64,000 bases of DNA from Siderastrea radians (GCA_964017195.1 OZ024895.1:6382001-6446000); one strand, 5' to 3'; positions 33,401 through 42,830 are shown, numbered from the stretch's first letter. Made by a program: numbers and translations. The notes: generated by a model from the letters alone, not told the origin.

Positions 33401-34460
33401 TGGGGCTGCTGCGCTTGCTGAAGCGCTTAGGACGAATACAACTCTGACAAAGTTGTATTTGCTTGGCAATAACCTTAATACTGCTGGGGCTGCTGCGCTT
33501 GCTGAAGCGCTTAAGACGAATACAACTCTGACAGAGTTGAATTTGTTTGACAATAACCTTAATGCTGCTGGGGCTGCTGCGCTTGCTGAAGCGCTTAAGA
33601 CGAACACAACTCTGACAGAGTTGTGGTTGTCTGACAATAACCTTAATGCTGCTGGGGGTACTGCGCTTGCTGAAGCGCTTAGGACGAATACAACTCTGAC
33701 AATGTTGCATTTATCTAACAATAACCTTAATGCTGCTGGGGCTGCTGCGCTTGCTGAAGCGCTTAAGACGAACACAACTCTGACAGTGTTGGATTTGTCT
33801 GGCAATAACCTTAATGCTGCTGGGGCTGCTGCGCTTGCTGAAGCGCTTAAGACGAACACAACTCTGACAGTGTTGTGGTTGTCTAACAATAACCTTAATG
33901 CTGCTGGGGCTGCTGCGCTTGCTGAAGCGCTTAGGACGAATACAACTCTGACAAGGTTGTATTTGTCTTACAATAACCTTAATGCTGCTGGGGCTGCTGC
34001 GCTTGCTGAAGCGCTTAGGACGAATACAACTCTGACAGTGTTGTATTTGTCTAACAATAACCTTAATGCTGCTGGGGCTGCTGCGCTTGCTGAAGCGCTT
34101 AAGACGAACACAACTCTGACAGTGTTGGATTTGTCTGGCAATAACCTTAATGCTGCTGGGGCTGCTGCGCTTGCTGAAGCGCTTAAGACGAACACAACTC
34201 TGACAGTGTTGTATTTGTCTAACAATAACCTTAATGCTGCTGGGGGTACTGCGCTTGCTGAAGCGCTTAAGACGAACACAACTCTGACAGTGTTGTATTT
34301 GTCTTTCAATAACCTTAATGCTGTTGGGGCTGCTGCGCTTGCTGAAGCGCTTAATGTAAACACAACTCTGTCACGTTTGATTTTGTATAATTGTGAGTTC
34401 AGTCAGTCCGTCGCTAATGAACTAAGAGAAGAACATGGCAGCCGTATCTATTTTGAATAG
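20803..34460 (+). CDS. HEPN - coiled coil - NACHT - LRR immune receptor (NLR), unit 1
   Basis: Proposed exons: 20,803-21,442; 22,280-22,387; 23,204-23,299; 25,510-25,611; 26,901-27,008; 27,816-27,911; 30,351-30,452; 31,858-34,460. Every internal junction is phase 1 and the joined frame gives about 1,284 residues. Order: DZIP3-like HEPN (about 1-213), a stalk of six coiled-coil exons (about 204 residues), NACHT NTPase with Walker [13 protein letters not shown] and Walker [12 protein letters not shown], then 13 LRRs of 28 residues plus a cap. NLRs of this type are cytosolic sensors that oligomerise through NACHT; the HEPN part may act as an RNase or as an adaptor (inference). An acceptor at 20,774 implies an upstream leader, possibly the non-coding exon array. 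No signal peptide or membrane segment. Whether all six stalk exons are used together is unknown. Confidence 0.65.
21549..21813. mobile_element. MITE with CAGGGGCGTAGCCAGG termini
   Basis: The left end CAGGGGCGTAGCCAGG is inverted at the right end (CCTGGCTACGCCTCTG), with a long G-run in the left half. The 4.6-kb duplication starts inside this element (about 21,630), so only its right half recurs at about 26,270-26,440. A complete copy is present in unit 2 (about 61,530-61,790). Confidence 0.6.
22280..22387 (+). CDS. Coiled-coil stalk exon CC1 (copy A)
   Basis: 108 nt, acceptor CAG|GTAAAA, donor GAAG|GTCAGT, phase 1-1, 36 codons. It encodes a charged helix with hydrophobics at heptad spacing ([17 protein letters not shown] then INEKLDTLK). 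It is related to the other stalk exons, especially CC2 (shared EKLDTLK and EDEG end), so the set probably arose by repeated exon duplication. Confidence 0.65.
22855..23182. mobile_element. TTAA-flanked MITE full of CGCAAGT repeats
   Basis: The element lies between TTAA at 22,851-22,854 and 23,183-23,186. Its termini are inverted: CCCTGGTCAAACGGAGTCGC at the left and CGATTCCGTTTGGCCAGG at the right. The interior repeats CGCAAGT or ACTTGCG and CCAAACGG many times. TTAA borders suggest piggyBac-type mobilisation (inference). It ends only 21 nt before coiled-coil exon CC2. Further copies are at 27,467-27,794 and 62,795-63,122. Confidence 0.7.
23204..23299 (+). CDS. Coiled-coil stalk exon CC2 (copy A)
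   Basis: 96 nt, acceptor TTTATAG|ATAACA, donor GAAG|GTCAGT, phase 1-1, 32 codons ([16 protein letters not shown] then ISEKLDTLK). Amphipathic helix. Its 3' splice site lies just downstream of the TTAA MITE. Confidence 0.65.
24669..25079. repeat. Foldback with a tRNA-like sequence in each arm (copy A)
   Basis: A nearly perfect inverted repeat of about 200 bp per arm with a loop of about 11 nt near 24,868-24,879. Each arm carries a 71-nt tRNA-like sequence: 24,700-24,770 on the minus strand and 24,978-25,048 on the plus strand, with B-box GGTTCGAATCCC. If folded as a tRNA the anticodon would be GGT (Thr), but position 33 is C, the lower anticodon pair is mismatched, and the T-arm pairing is imperfect, so a tRNA-derived repeat is more likely than a working gene. 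Wider inverted copies (about 23,508-23,545 and 25,085-25,122) enclose it. Confidence 0.7.
24978..25048 (+). tRNA. tRNA-like sequence (Thr-GGT-like), probably a tRNA-derived repeat
   Basis: It starts GGCTTGTTAGCTCAATTG, has D-arm GCTC/GAGC, an anticodon loop CCGGTAT and a T-arm with TTCGAAT, and ends GGCAAGCC. The acceptor pairs over 6-7 bases. The lack of U33, the mismatches, and the presence of four copies inside foldbacks argue for a SINE-like origin. Others: 24,700-24,770 (-), 29,543-29,613 (-), 29,821-29,891 (+). Confidence 0.4.
25510..25611 (+). CDS. Coiled-coil stalk exon CC3 (copy A)
   Basis: 102 nt, acceptor GTTAG|ATAACA, donor GAAG|GTCAGT, phase 1-1, 34 codons. It encodes [19 protein letters not shown] with clear heptads (L, I, I, L, L) followed by a charged end. 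The donor context is the same as in CC1 and CC2. Confidence 0.65.
25801..26267 (+). pseudogene. 3' fragment of a CR1/L2-type LINE (copy A)
   Basis: An 82-residue open frame to 26,049 matches the typical C-terminus of a LINE reverse transcriptase: [20 protein letters not shown] then [20 protein letters not shown] and KTYLFN. The rest is 3' UTR, cut at 26,267 by the duplication junction. Copy B (30,642-31,140) keeps the full 3' tail of TTAAAG/TTAAAGT repeats. Both lie in introns. Confidence 0.75.
26901..27008 (+). CDS. Coiled-coil stalk exon CC1 (copy B)
   Basis: Duplicate of 22,280-22,387 with the same splice phases. One residue differs (CTC GAA CAG instead of CTC GCA CAG, Ala to Glu). Confidence 0.6.
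27467..27794. mobile_element. TTAA-flanked CGCAAGT-repeat MITE (copy B)
   Basis: Copy B counterpart of 22,855-23,182, duplicated along with its surroundings rather than independently inserted. Confidence 0.65.
27816..27911 (+). CDS. Coiled-coil stalk exon CC2 (copy B)
   Basis: Duplicate of 23,204-23,299; Ile to Val in GNVSEKLD. Same phase and splice sites. Confidence 0.6.
29512..29922. repeat. Foldback with tRNA-like arms (copy B)
   Basis: Counterpart of 24,669-25,079. The minus-strand tRNA-like arm (29,543-29,613) has one change at the end of its acceptor (CTTCCCGGG instead of CTTGCCGGG), and the plus-strand arm (29,821-29,891) reads AATTAGTTAG in the D loop. Confidence 0.65.
30351..30452 (+). 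CDS. Coiled-coil stalk exon CC3 (copy B)
   Basis: Identical in frame and phase to 25,510-25,611. It is the last stalk exon before the NACHT-LRR exon, whose acceptor (CTTCCAG|GTTCG at 31,858) completes the split Gly codon. Confidence 0.6.
30642..31140 (+). pseudogene. 3' fragment of a CR1/L2-type LINE with intact tail (copy B)
   Basis: It has the same reverse-transcriptase C-terminal remnant as copy A ([11 protein letters not shown]...), then the 3' UTR and a TTAAAGTTAAAGT-type simple-repeat tail at about 31,115-31,140, as expected for the 3' end of a CR1/L2 element. Confidence 0.75.
31858..34460 (+). CDS. NACHT-LRR terminal exon
   Basis: 2,603 nt from acceptor TTCCAG to the TAG stop, 866 codons after the split Gly. 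First about 80 residues: linker with [23 protein letters not shown]: Walker [12 protein letters not shown], sensor-type LLLRC and IDDQLL, Walker [13 protein letters not shown], then [10 protein letters not shown], and a helical part ending near [14 protein letters not shown] (NACHT-associated winged helix). LRR: 13 units of 28 residues, consensus [23 protein letters not shown] plus KTNTT, RNase-inhibitor type, then cap [20 protein letters not shown]. The upstream open frame from 31,749 is intron read-through. Confidence 0.85.
33278..34372 (+). repeat. 13 tandem 84-bp LRR cassettes
   Basis: Each cassette is 84 bp, almost identical in the second half (AACCTTAATGCTGCTGGGGC and GCGCTTGCTGAAGCGCTTA). 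Variation is mostly confined to the codons around the xLxLxxN beta strand (for example KLNLSGN, ELWLSDN, MLHLSNN, RLYLSYN). Units 5 and 12 share a GGTACT variant (Gly-Thr for Ala-Ala), and the order VLYLSNN, VLDLSGN recurs, indicating cassette shuffling. Confidence 0.9.
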
Positions 34461-35570
34461 TAAGTTGAAGCCTCCATCTCCAATCTCCTCTCCGTCTTGA
34501 AGAAAGCAACAAAACAAATATCCAATGTAAAAAAGAGTATACGTAATTACGAGGAGGTTTTAAAAGCCGTTAACCTGGTTAATTAGTTCTCAAACACGGA
34601 GCGAGTTGAATTGTAGAATCCAAGTGGCTCAGCCTGTCAGACAATGTTTTGTTGCTTTTAATACCGTGACTATAAACTGAAGAAAAAAAAAACATTTAAG
34701 GCGCTTTTTACGCTCTTGGAAGATTCTTGCTCGACTAAATTCGAATCTTCGAAACAGTCGAATTTTCGGTAAAATTCGGCAAAATTTTCTGTGACGGTTT
34801 CGTGACTGTTAATTTTTATCATTAGTCATCCAATCCCTGATTCAAAGCTTTAAAGCCATCAAAGTGCTTCTAAGAAGGTGCACTGTTTCCATGGTTTCCT
34901 TTCAGTATGGGCTGTTCGCTTGCTTGCTCTGTTTTAATTAAGCTTTTATTTTCCTTGGATTTGTGTAGTATGAAAATTAAGGTAAAATTTCTAACACACA
35001 CAATATTATACAGTATCAGTATTGCCGGTATTGAATTATTTTGACCCGCTACTTAGACTTGTGAATAGACTTTAAATCAACACAAGGACTCAAGGGAAAA
35101 AGGAAACCTACTTAATGATGGAAAAGATAAAATCAAAATGATTCCTTGTCTGCAGTTTCATAGTACTGTCCTCTTATCTAGTATGTCAAGCGAGGTTACC
35201 TTACCTTGTAGAATGGTTTTACATAGTAGCCTCTATTTAAATGGTGACGCTTGTCGGATGATTTTTGCGTGATTCATAAATTTTTGAGAAAATGTGGCCA
35301 ACAAGTAGGTTGTAACTGGCCGTTCATAACCAAGTCTTAACCTTTTCTCAAGTAGTTAAATGTTGTCAATTTGTAAATACTTAGTTAAGGGAATTAATGT
35401 AGCGGACATGTTCAACGAGTGCACAGTTAAATATGTCATGTAAAAAGACCAAAGAGACACTGAGTGATGTCATGTTGACGCAGAAGTGTTTGCTTCTTGT
35501 ATGGCTTATTTTCAGTTCAAAGTATTTTAATTCCATTTTGTCTTTTTGAATCTCGTTCCTTCCCAAACTC
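34461..35570 (+). repeat. NLR 3' flank, copy 1 of 3
   Basis: From AAGAAAGCAACAAAACAAAT onward this sequence recurs at about 39,700-40,620 and 41,712-42,830. It contains the shared blocks ATTACGAGGAGG, AAGTGGCTCAGCCTGTC, GGTGCACTGTTTCCATGG and GTGTAGTATGAAAATTAAGG. It is probably 3' UTR plus flank carried with each NLR duplicate; no coding potential seen. Confidence 0.75.
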
Positions 35571-37950
35571 CTACTCTGTCCCAGGCGTTCATCTTTTCAT
35601 TTTTGCTCACAATTTTTACGCACCATTTTTCCTTCGCTCTTCACAATCAGATCGCCTGGTACAGGCTTCTAGAGTTTAAACTTGAGGCTGGCTCTCCTAT
35701 CCCACCGACATGCATTCGGTTCATCTGCATAACAAGCTTTGCGTTTGAATGCTCTCTCTACCTACCATTTGTTAGTTTTTTGTTATTATTTTGCTCTCCT
35801 TTCGCCTCGTCAGTGCTGCATCGCCGCATACCTGCCAGAGAACCAGGCTTAATGTACGTTGAGTTTTTATTTTTGCGAATCCAAAAAGAGTCCACTCAGA
35901 CAAAAGCTATTAAATAGGGCTTCACTTTGCTACCCGGGATGGAATCCCGTATGAAAGGAGCGGGGATGCTCCTCGCAATTTGAATTAGAGGACACCAACC
36001 TGGACGTGGCTTAAGTTTTAGTTGACCCCTAAAATATGTCCGGTAATGATACTATAAAGTTAAGGCCAAGAAATACAGGCAATAGTTTCATGTAACTAGG
36101 TCGCACAACAATGTTGTGTTGCAAGTTGAGATTTTTGTTGCATGGCTGTACTGCCTCCGTGCTCAACAAATTTTTATGTTGCAAAAAGTAGAAGTGGCGT
36201 CTACTTTCTGCAACGTGAAAAGTTGGTAATACTCGTAGGAAACGATATCAATTTGCAAGGCAACATTGATGTGCGATAAGCTACACGAAAGTGTTTCCAT
36301 ATTACTTGGCCTCATGAAGAAATTTTCAAGATTTCATTCATGGTCGCTCCTGGCCACCCATATAGTATGGCCCGCTGTTTTATTTCTTCACGTGCAACCC
36401 TCAGCGATACCTTTGTGGGCTGAACGTATTGTCGTTCTGTCCTGAACAGTCTACGGGTGGTACCAAAATCTGTACAGTCTACACCGTAGAAGAGACGACG
36501 AGCATCGTCGCCGTTTTTCATGAGAGTCCCCCACCTGTCTCTAGTTTTGTTAGTATGCTATACAAGGGGGAAAATTGATTAATACATAACGTAAATAGTG
36601 ACCGTGGATCTTCTTTGAAAAGTTTCAGAAGTGTAGGGCTTGCTGAGATCTGAACTGTGTACTTCATTTGTGAATGTAGCTAGTTTTACCATAAAGGGCA
36701 AACAAGATCGACTGGTGTGTTTATTTTGCTCCACAAGGTGGTTCTAACTTTTGAGCGCGTGGATGAAATACTTACGTTTGACCAAGTGAAACGTTCCTGT
36801 GACGCTATTTATTGTGCTGTGCAACGTGATCTTAAGTGTGTGTGTGTGTGGGGGGGGGGGGGGGTGGGGGGGCAGTCTAGTCACATTTTTAGGAAATAGG
36901 ACAAGATTTTGGTAAGGAAATAAAAGAAGGATAAAATCTTTGTACACACCCTCAGACAGTCCACCCCTACGAAAGAGCACTTGTTAATTGTGGACTGTTT
37001 TGGTGTCCATCTATTACAGTTGTAATTAATAACTTTAAATCTTATTTTAACTCACCTTGAATTCTTAATAATTTTCAATTTTCTTAAAAATCATCAATTC
37101 CACCCTTTTTCTTTACGTTCACTTTAAAAATCGCGAAAAAAAATCTCACGGATTTATGGGAACTTGGCTGATCTGAACTTGAAGCGTTTTTAGATTGAAT
37201 GAAATCTCCTGGAAGAGATTAAACCTGAAAAGAAAAAAAGATTAAACCGAAAAGAGCTAAAACCTGAAAACATTAGGATAACATGGTGTCCACCTAGACT
37301 GCCCTCTTAAAGTGACACCTCTCAAAGAAAAGCTGTTGAGTAGTACTCTAGTGATCCCGTTAATAATAAGAGACGGTAAGCAAGGAAAACGTTGACATCC
37401 CGGAAGTTTCAGTCGGTGGCCGAAAGTCTTGTATGAACAATGTACTGAGTCGACAGTGTGCTGACTGGGAAGACTCTAAAAGGTGACCAGTAAAGTTGTC
37501 AAAATGGCGGTCACTTGGTCTGACTAGTTACATAAAGTTTTATTGACTTGACTGGACTGAACCAATAGCCAACACAGACATTCTTTGGACTCAGTGTCAC
37601 ACGGACGAGTGGATTGCGTGACGAGCCCTAGGAGAGACTGCGTTGGAGGCTACTTTGTCGTCTCCAGTTCTTTTGGAAAACTTCGCGCCAAGCGATATGC
37701 TGGCACTGAGGGATGACACAGCTGGGGTCCTTTTTTTGTCTTCAGTGGTTCTTTGACTTCCTCAAATTGAACACGGAACCACTATTTCTACCTAGTCATC
37801 AGAGCCATGTGCGATAGCAAAGGCGGCATTATCTTCGCAGTCATCAGTTTTTGTAGACACCGAGTTTTGGTCCAGCTGGGTTCCAAACTCGCGATCTATT
37901 GTCCTCAGCGTTACATGTATCTCTGTTTCACCAGTAGACATGGTAGAAAG
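35570..37950 (+). other. Spacer without a supported gene
   Basis: The short open frames here are low-complexity or unsupported. It contains a (GT)n plus G-run tract at about 36,836-36,873. A segment at 37,430-37,540 (CAAAATGGCGGTCACTTGGT region) recurs at 40,675-40,770, showing that this spacer took part in the local NLR duplications. Confidence 0.4.
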
Positions 37951-37959
37951 GCTCAAATC

Positions 37960-38760
37960 TTGGTACAACTGAATTTTTTAATAAAAGGAGATTGGAGAGG
38001 TGTTGAGGGGGGTGGGGGGATTCCTGTCATCTTCCTTTGCAGGTGTGTTTTTCAAACTGTGTAATATGGATACACACCCGCATTGGTTGTCTGAGCAGGA
38101 TATTTTTTCTGGTACCTTTCCTTTTTTTTATTTTTTGCTGAGCAGGAATTTTTTGGGTTTGTTTTCGTACTCCCCACTTACATTTCTAATGGTGCGTCCC
38201 TAAGAAACAATGGCGAATGTGTGATTCGCCCAGCGTTTAGACTGCGAGCAGTCTCTCTTTTGCTCTAAAATCTGTGCTGAACGAAGCGAAAATAGCAAGC
38301 ACGAGCGAGCGAGATTTTGGAGCCGCGAGTAGTGCGGGCGCGGGCTACTCGCGGCTCGAAAATCCGCCGCGAGAGGAATGCGGCCAAGTTCCTCTCGAGC
38401 GCCTATTTCGACCTATTTCGTTCGGTCAGCTCAAGAGAACGCCTTGCCTCACAGGCTACGAAAAGCTAGCTCGCTCGCGCTCGCTATTTTCGCTTCGTTC
38501 AGCACGGATTTTAGAGCAGAAGAGAGACTGCTCGCAGTCTACCCAGCTTTCAGAGGCTTGACTTTTTGGTATGGTCATACATTTCCCATATCACGTGAAT
38601 TACTGCTTCTGATCTCGTGATTGGCCATACGCCCCTTTCATTTCAGGAAATGCGGCTCTTGACCAAGCAAGATTTCTTAAATCACTTTTCAAGAAACACT
38701 CATTTGTTCCTGTTGCGTGGTGATTAACAGGTAATGTAACTTTTAAAATTCACTTAATTA
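37960..38760 (+). promoter_or_regulatory. Degenerate second copy of the NLR promoter/first leader exon
   Basis: It matches 11,105-11,690: CTTGGTACAA, GGTGTGTT...CAAACTGTGTAATATGGAT, CTAATGGTGCGTCCCTAAGA, GATTCGCCCA, a CACGTG E-box, ATACGCCCCTTTCATTTCAG, and a first-exon-like end TGGTGATTAACAG|GTAATG (38,720-38,737). It precedes an LRR fragment, so it looks like the head of a paralogue whose middle was lost. A 302-bp foldback interrupts it. Confidence 0.5.
38238..38539. mobile_element. 302-bp foldback MITE, TA target site
   Basis: Ends are GACTGCGAGCAGTCTCTCTT at the left and its inverse at the right, continuing inverted through GCTGAACGAAGCGAAAATAG. TA lies on both sides (38,236-38,237 and 38,540-38,541). 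The paralogous place near 11,440 lacks it. No coding capacity; the short frames here are shadows of the inverted repeat. Confidence 0.65.
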
Positions 38761-38874
38761 ATGACTGATTCTTCAAAACACAAACAGTGTTTTCTCAATG
38801 GGCTATTCCATTTAATATCTGCACCCCCCCCCCGGTTGAGGAACAGTGGAATTCTTCAGGGGTAAGGGATAAAA

Positions 38875-39696
38875 GTGGTGGAATTCTTCGAACACAAGAC
38901 GAACACAACTCTGAGAATTTTGTATTTGTCTAACAATAACCTTAATGCTGCTGGGGCTGCTGCGCTTGCTGAAGCGCTTAAGACGAACACAACTCTGACA
39001 GTGTTGGATTTGTTTGACAATAACCTTAATGCTGCTGGGGCTGCTGCGCTTGCTGAAGCACTTAAGATGAACACAACTCTGAAATCGTTGAATTTGTCTA
39101 ACAATAACCTTAATGCTGCTGGGGCCGCTGCGCTTGCTGAAGCGCTTAAGACGAACACAACTCTGACAGTGTTGGATTTGTCTGACAATAACCTTAATGC
39201 TGCTGGGGCTGCTGCGCTTGCTGAAGCGCTTAAGATGAACACAACTCTGACATCGTTGAATTTGTCTAACAATAACCTTAATGCTGCTGGGGCTGCTGCG
39301 CTTGCTGAAGCGCTTAAGACGAACACAACTCTGACAATTTTGTATTTGTCTAACAATAACCTTAATGCTACTGGGGCTGCTGCGCTTGCTGAAGCGCTTA
39401 AGACGAACACAACTCTGACAGTGTTGGATTTGTTTGACAATAACCTTAATGCTGTTGGGGCTGCTGCGCTTGCTGAAGCGCTTAAGATGAACACAACTCT
39501 GACAGTGTTGAATTTGTCTAACAATAACCTTAATGCTACTGGGGCTGCTGCGCTTGCTGAAGCGCTTAACACGAATACAACTCTGAAAGTGACTTCAGTC
39601 AGTCCGTCGTTAATGAACTCGTTAAAGAACATGGCAGATGTATCTCTTTTATATGATAAGTTGAAGCCCCTATCTCCAATCTCCTTTACGTTTTGA
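38875..39696 (+). pseudogene. LRR-only NLR fragment with 8 cassettes
   Basis: The open frame encodes eight 28-residue LRRs of the same cassette type (for example ILYLSNN, VLDLFDN, SLNLSNN) but no NACHT. It begins within unrelated sequence (MVEFFEHKTN...) and the C-terminal cap is frameshifted: the nucleotides match TCAGTCAGTCCGTCG...GAACATGGCAG of the intact gene, but the reading frame gives [18 protein letters not shown]. Probably a remnant, though the frame itself is open and could be exonised with the promoter copy upstream. Confidence 0.65.
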
Positions 39697-40660
39697 AGAA
39701 AGCAACAAAACAAATATTCAATGTAAAACAGAGTATACGTAATTACGAGGAGGTTTTAAAAGCCGTTAACCTGGTTAATTAGTTCTTGAGTTGAATTGTA
39801 GAATCCAAGTGGCTCAGCCTGTCAGACAAAGTTTTGTTGCTTTCAATACCGTCTTAGAAGATTTTTGCTCGACTAAATTCGAATCTTCGAAACAGTCGAA
39901 TTTTCGGTAAAATTTGGCAAAAGTTTCTGTGACGGTTTCGTGACTGGTAATTCTTATCATTAGTCATTCAATCCCTGATTCAAGGGTTTAAAGCCATCAA
40001 AGTGCCTATAAGAAGGTGAACTGTTTCTATGGTTTCCTTTTAGAGGCTGTTCGCTTGCTTGCTCTGTTTTAATTAAGCTTTCATTTTCCTTGTGATTTGT
40101 GTAGTATAAAAATTAAGGTAAAATTTCCAACAAAACATTTTACAATATCAGTATCGTATTGAAGTATTTTAACCCGTTAAACTTGTAAACAGGCCTTTAA
40201 TCAACACAAGGAAAAATAGGAAACTAACTATTAAAAAAATGATGGAAAAGGTAAAATCAAAGTGATTCCTTGTGTGCAGTTTCATAGTACTGTCCTGTTA
40301 TCTAGTATGCCAAGCGAGCCTACATTACCTCTAGAATAGTTTTACATAGTAGCCTCTAATGGTGACGCTTGTCTGATGATTTTTACGCGATTTGTAAATT
40401 TTTTGAAAGAATATGGCCGAGCAAGGATAAAACTCACCAAGAGTTTACTTTTACAGGAGGCCGTAACTGCCGTTCATAACCGAGTCTACTACGTTTCAAC
40501 TCTCAGAAGTCCTCAAAAAAATTATCATTTTTTAAATTTGTTAAATGTTGTCAATTTGTAAATACTTAGTTGAGGGAATTAATGTAGCGGACATGATCAA
40601 CGAGTGCACAATAAAATGTGATGTTGACGCAAAAGTGTTCGCCTCTTGTTTGGCTTATTT
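39697..40660 (+). repeat. NLR 3' flank, copy 2 of 3
   Basis: Diverged copy of 34,461-35,570, with several small deletions relative to it. Confidence 0.7.
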
Positions 40661-40829
40661 TCAGTTCAAACAGTGTACTGAATCGACAGTGTGCAGGCTG
40701 TGAAGAGTCCAAAAGGTGACCAGCAAAGTTTTCAAAATGGCGGTCACTTGGTGTGACTAGTTGTAAACATAAAATTTGACGTCGGCTGAAATGCAAAGCT
40801 TCCAGAGAGAAGCACTCAACTGTGCCTTG

Positions 40830-41660
40830 AAAGAGTACAGTGTGTCCTGAGAAGATATAGAAAAAAGAAGGGATTAGCGGTTATCACTGAGGATCTGATT
40901 GAAGTATGCAAAACTGAGTTAAAACACCTTGGCTCGATTGCGTTAAAAGGTCTGCGTGAAGATAATATGTTCTTCACGGACAAACAGCTTGGCAATCACA
41001 TGAGCGCCTTACCTGGATTCGGATTTCTGTCAGTTCAGCCTGGAAACAGCAAGCTAAGACCATGCACCTGTTGCGGGTTATGCATAAGAGTTTCCAGGAA
41101 TTTTTCGCAGCTTATTTTCTCTGTTGTCAGCTTCTCAATGAAGAAATCAGTCCTTAAGGCTTAGCTACTGACAAGAAATATTGCCGTGAGCTGAAGCAAT
41201 TGCTTTTGTTCACTTTTGACATGTAGCAACGCTGTCCGAAGAAACAGTAGTGGCCATTGTCAAGAGTATAGCGACTCACGTTAACGCACATGATGATTTT
41301 GCTTTTGCAGTGGAGTTCATTGCAGAATGCAAAACGAAAAACAAACAAAAAAAACAAAGTGATTTTCACGTAGAATTGGCGCGTACTTTTGGCTCATAGA
41401 TGAAACTTCAAAGGGTTAGTTTCAGCGGTAGTGTCCTTAAGCGCGGAGTAGGTTATGGTCAGGTTGCTGCGCTTGCTGAAGCGCTGAAGACGAAAACAAC
41501 TCTGACATTGTTGGATTTGCCTTTCAATGACCTTAATGCTGCTGGGGCTGCTGCACTTGCTGAAGGGCTCAAGACAAACACAACCTGACAAAGTTGTATT
41601 TCTCTGACAATAACCTTGATGCTGCTGGGAAAGCACATGGCGTTCGTATCTTCTTTAGGC
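40830..41660 (+). pseudogene. Decayed NACHT C-terminus plus LRR remnant
   Basis: It matches the intact gene from about 32,710 onward (GTACAGTGTGTCCTGAG...). In-frame pieces include [20 protein letters not shown] one-base deletion near 41,079 (TGTTGCGGGTTATGCAT against TGTTACGGATTTCTGCAT) and later stops break the frame. About two LRR cassettes remain (about 41,460-41,630), ending abruptly before CATGGCGTTCGTATCTTC. Walker motifs are missing. Confidence 0.75.
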
Positions 41661-41711
41661 CGTAAGTTGAAGCTTTTGAGTTTTCTCCATCTCCAATCTC
41701 CTCTACGTTTT

Positions 41712-42830
41712 GAAGAAAGCAACAAGACAAATGTCTAATGTAAAGAAGAGTACATAATTACGAGGAGGCTTTAAAAGCCATTAATTAGTTTTTAAACACA
41801 GGGCGAGTTGAAATATAGAAGCCAAGTGGCTCAGCCTGTCACAAAAAGTTTAGCCGGCGTGGCAGGCGTAAACAGGGAAGGAGAAGAGGAGCGAGAACGC
41901 AGGAGAAAAATGGGAGACTGGGGATAGGGACGAGGGAGACCCCATTTTTCTCCCGCGTTCTCGCTTCCCTTCCCCGTCCCTGTTTACGCCTGCTACGCAG
42001 GCTAGAAAAAGTTTTGGTGCTTTCAATACCGTGACTAGCTGAAGAAAAAAAAATAAGGCGCTATTTAGGCTCTTGGAAGATTCTTGCTCTACTAAATTCA
42101 AATCTTCGGTTTTTAGCGATAATAATAATAATGATAATAATAGTAGTAATAATAATAATAATAATAATAATAAGAATAAGAATAAGAATAATAAAACGAA
42201 ACAGCTAAATTTTCTGTAAAATTCGGCAAAATTTTCTGTGACGGTTTCGTTACTGTTAATTTTTATCATTAGTCATCCAATCCCTGATTCAAAGCTTTTA
42301 AGCCATCAAAGTGCTTCTAAGAAGGTGCACTGTTTCCATGGTTTCCTTTCAGTATGGGCTGTTCGCTTGCTTGCTTTGTTTTAATTAAGCTTTTATTTTC
42401 CTCGTGATTTGTGTAGTATGAAAATTAAGGTAAAATTTCTAACACTCACACAATATTATACAATATCAGTATTGCCGGTATTGAATTATTTTAACCCGCT
42501 ACTTAGCCTTGTGAATAGACCTTAAATCTACAGAAGGAGTCACGGAAAAAAAGGAAACCTACTTAATGATGAAAAAGATAAAATCAAAGTGATTCCTTCT
42601 GTGCAGTTTTATAGTACTGTCCTGTTATCTAGTATGTCAAGCAAGGTTACCTTACCTTGTAGAATGGTTTTATATAGTAGCCCCTATTTGACTCATAAAT
42701 TTTTGAGAAAATGTAGCCAAACAAGTATAATACTGGCCAAGAGATTACGTTTACAGGAGGCTGTAACTGGCCGTTCATAACCAAGTCTTCTACGCTTAAA
42801 CACTCAGAAGTTCCCAAAAAAATCAACCTT
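41712..42830 (+). repeat. NLR 3' flank, copy 3 of 3
   Basis: Another copy of the 34,461 flank. Relative to copy 1 it carries a foldback element (41,852-42,003) and an AAT/AAG microsatellite (about 42,117-42,195). Confidence 0.7.
41852..42003. mobile_element. 152-bp foldback element with GGCAGGCGTAAACAGGGA arms
   Basis: The arms AGCCGGCGTGGCAGGCGTAA and the inverse (TTACGCCTGCTACGCAGGCT) pair over most of the length. AAAAAGTTT is present on both flanks (41,843-41,851 and 42,006-42,014), consistent with a target duplication of about 9 bp. The other flank copies lack it. Confidence 0.6.

Noticed and set aside
33264..34363. Long minus-strand open frames across the LRR array ([20 protein letters not shown] repeats), also at 38,856-39,713
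   Set aside because: They are the antisense shadow of the 84-bp LRR cassettes; 84 is a multiple of 3, so an open antisense frame persists automatically.
36312..36521. 69-aa minus-strand frame (MKNGDDARRLFYGVDCTD...)
   Set aside because: No recognisable domain, no second copy, and no splice or promoter context; too weak to call.
41850..42269. Minus-strand poly-Leu frame near 42.1 kb
   Set aside because: Translation of the AAT/AAG microsatellite.
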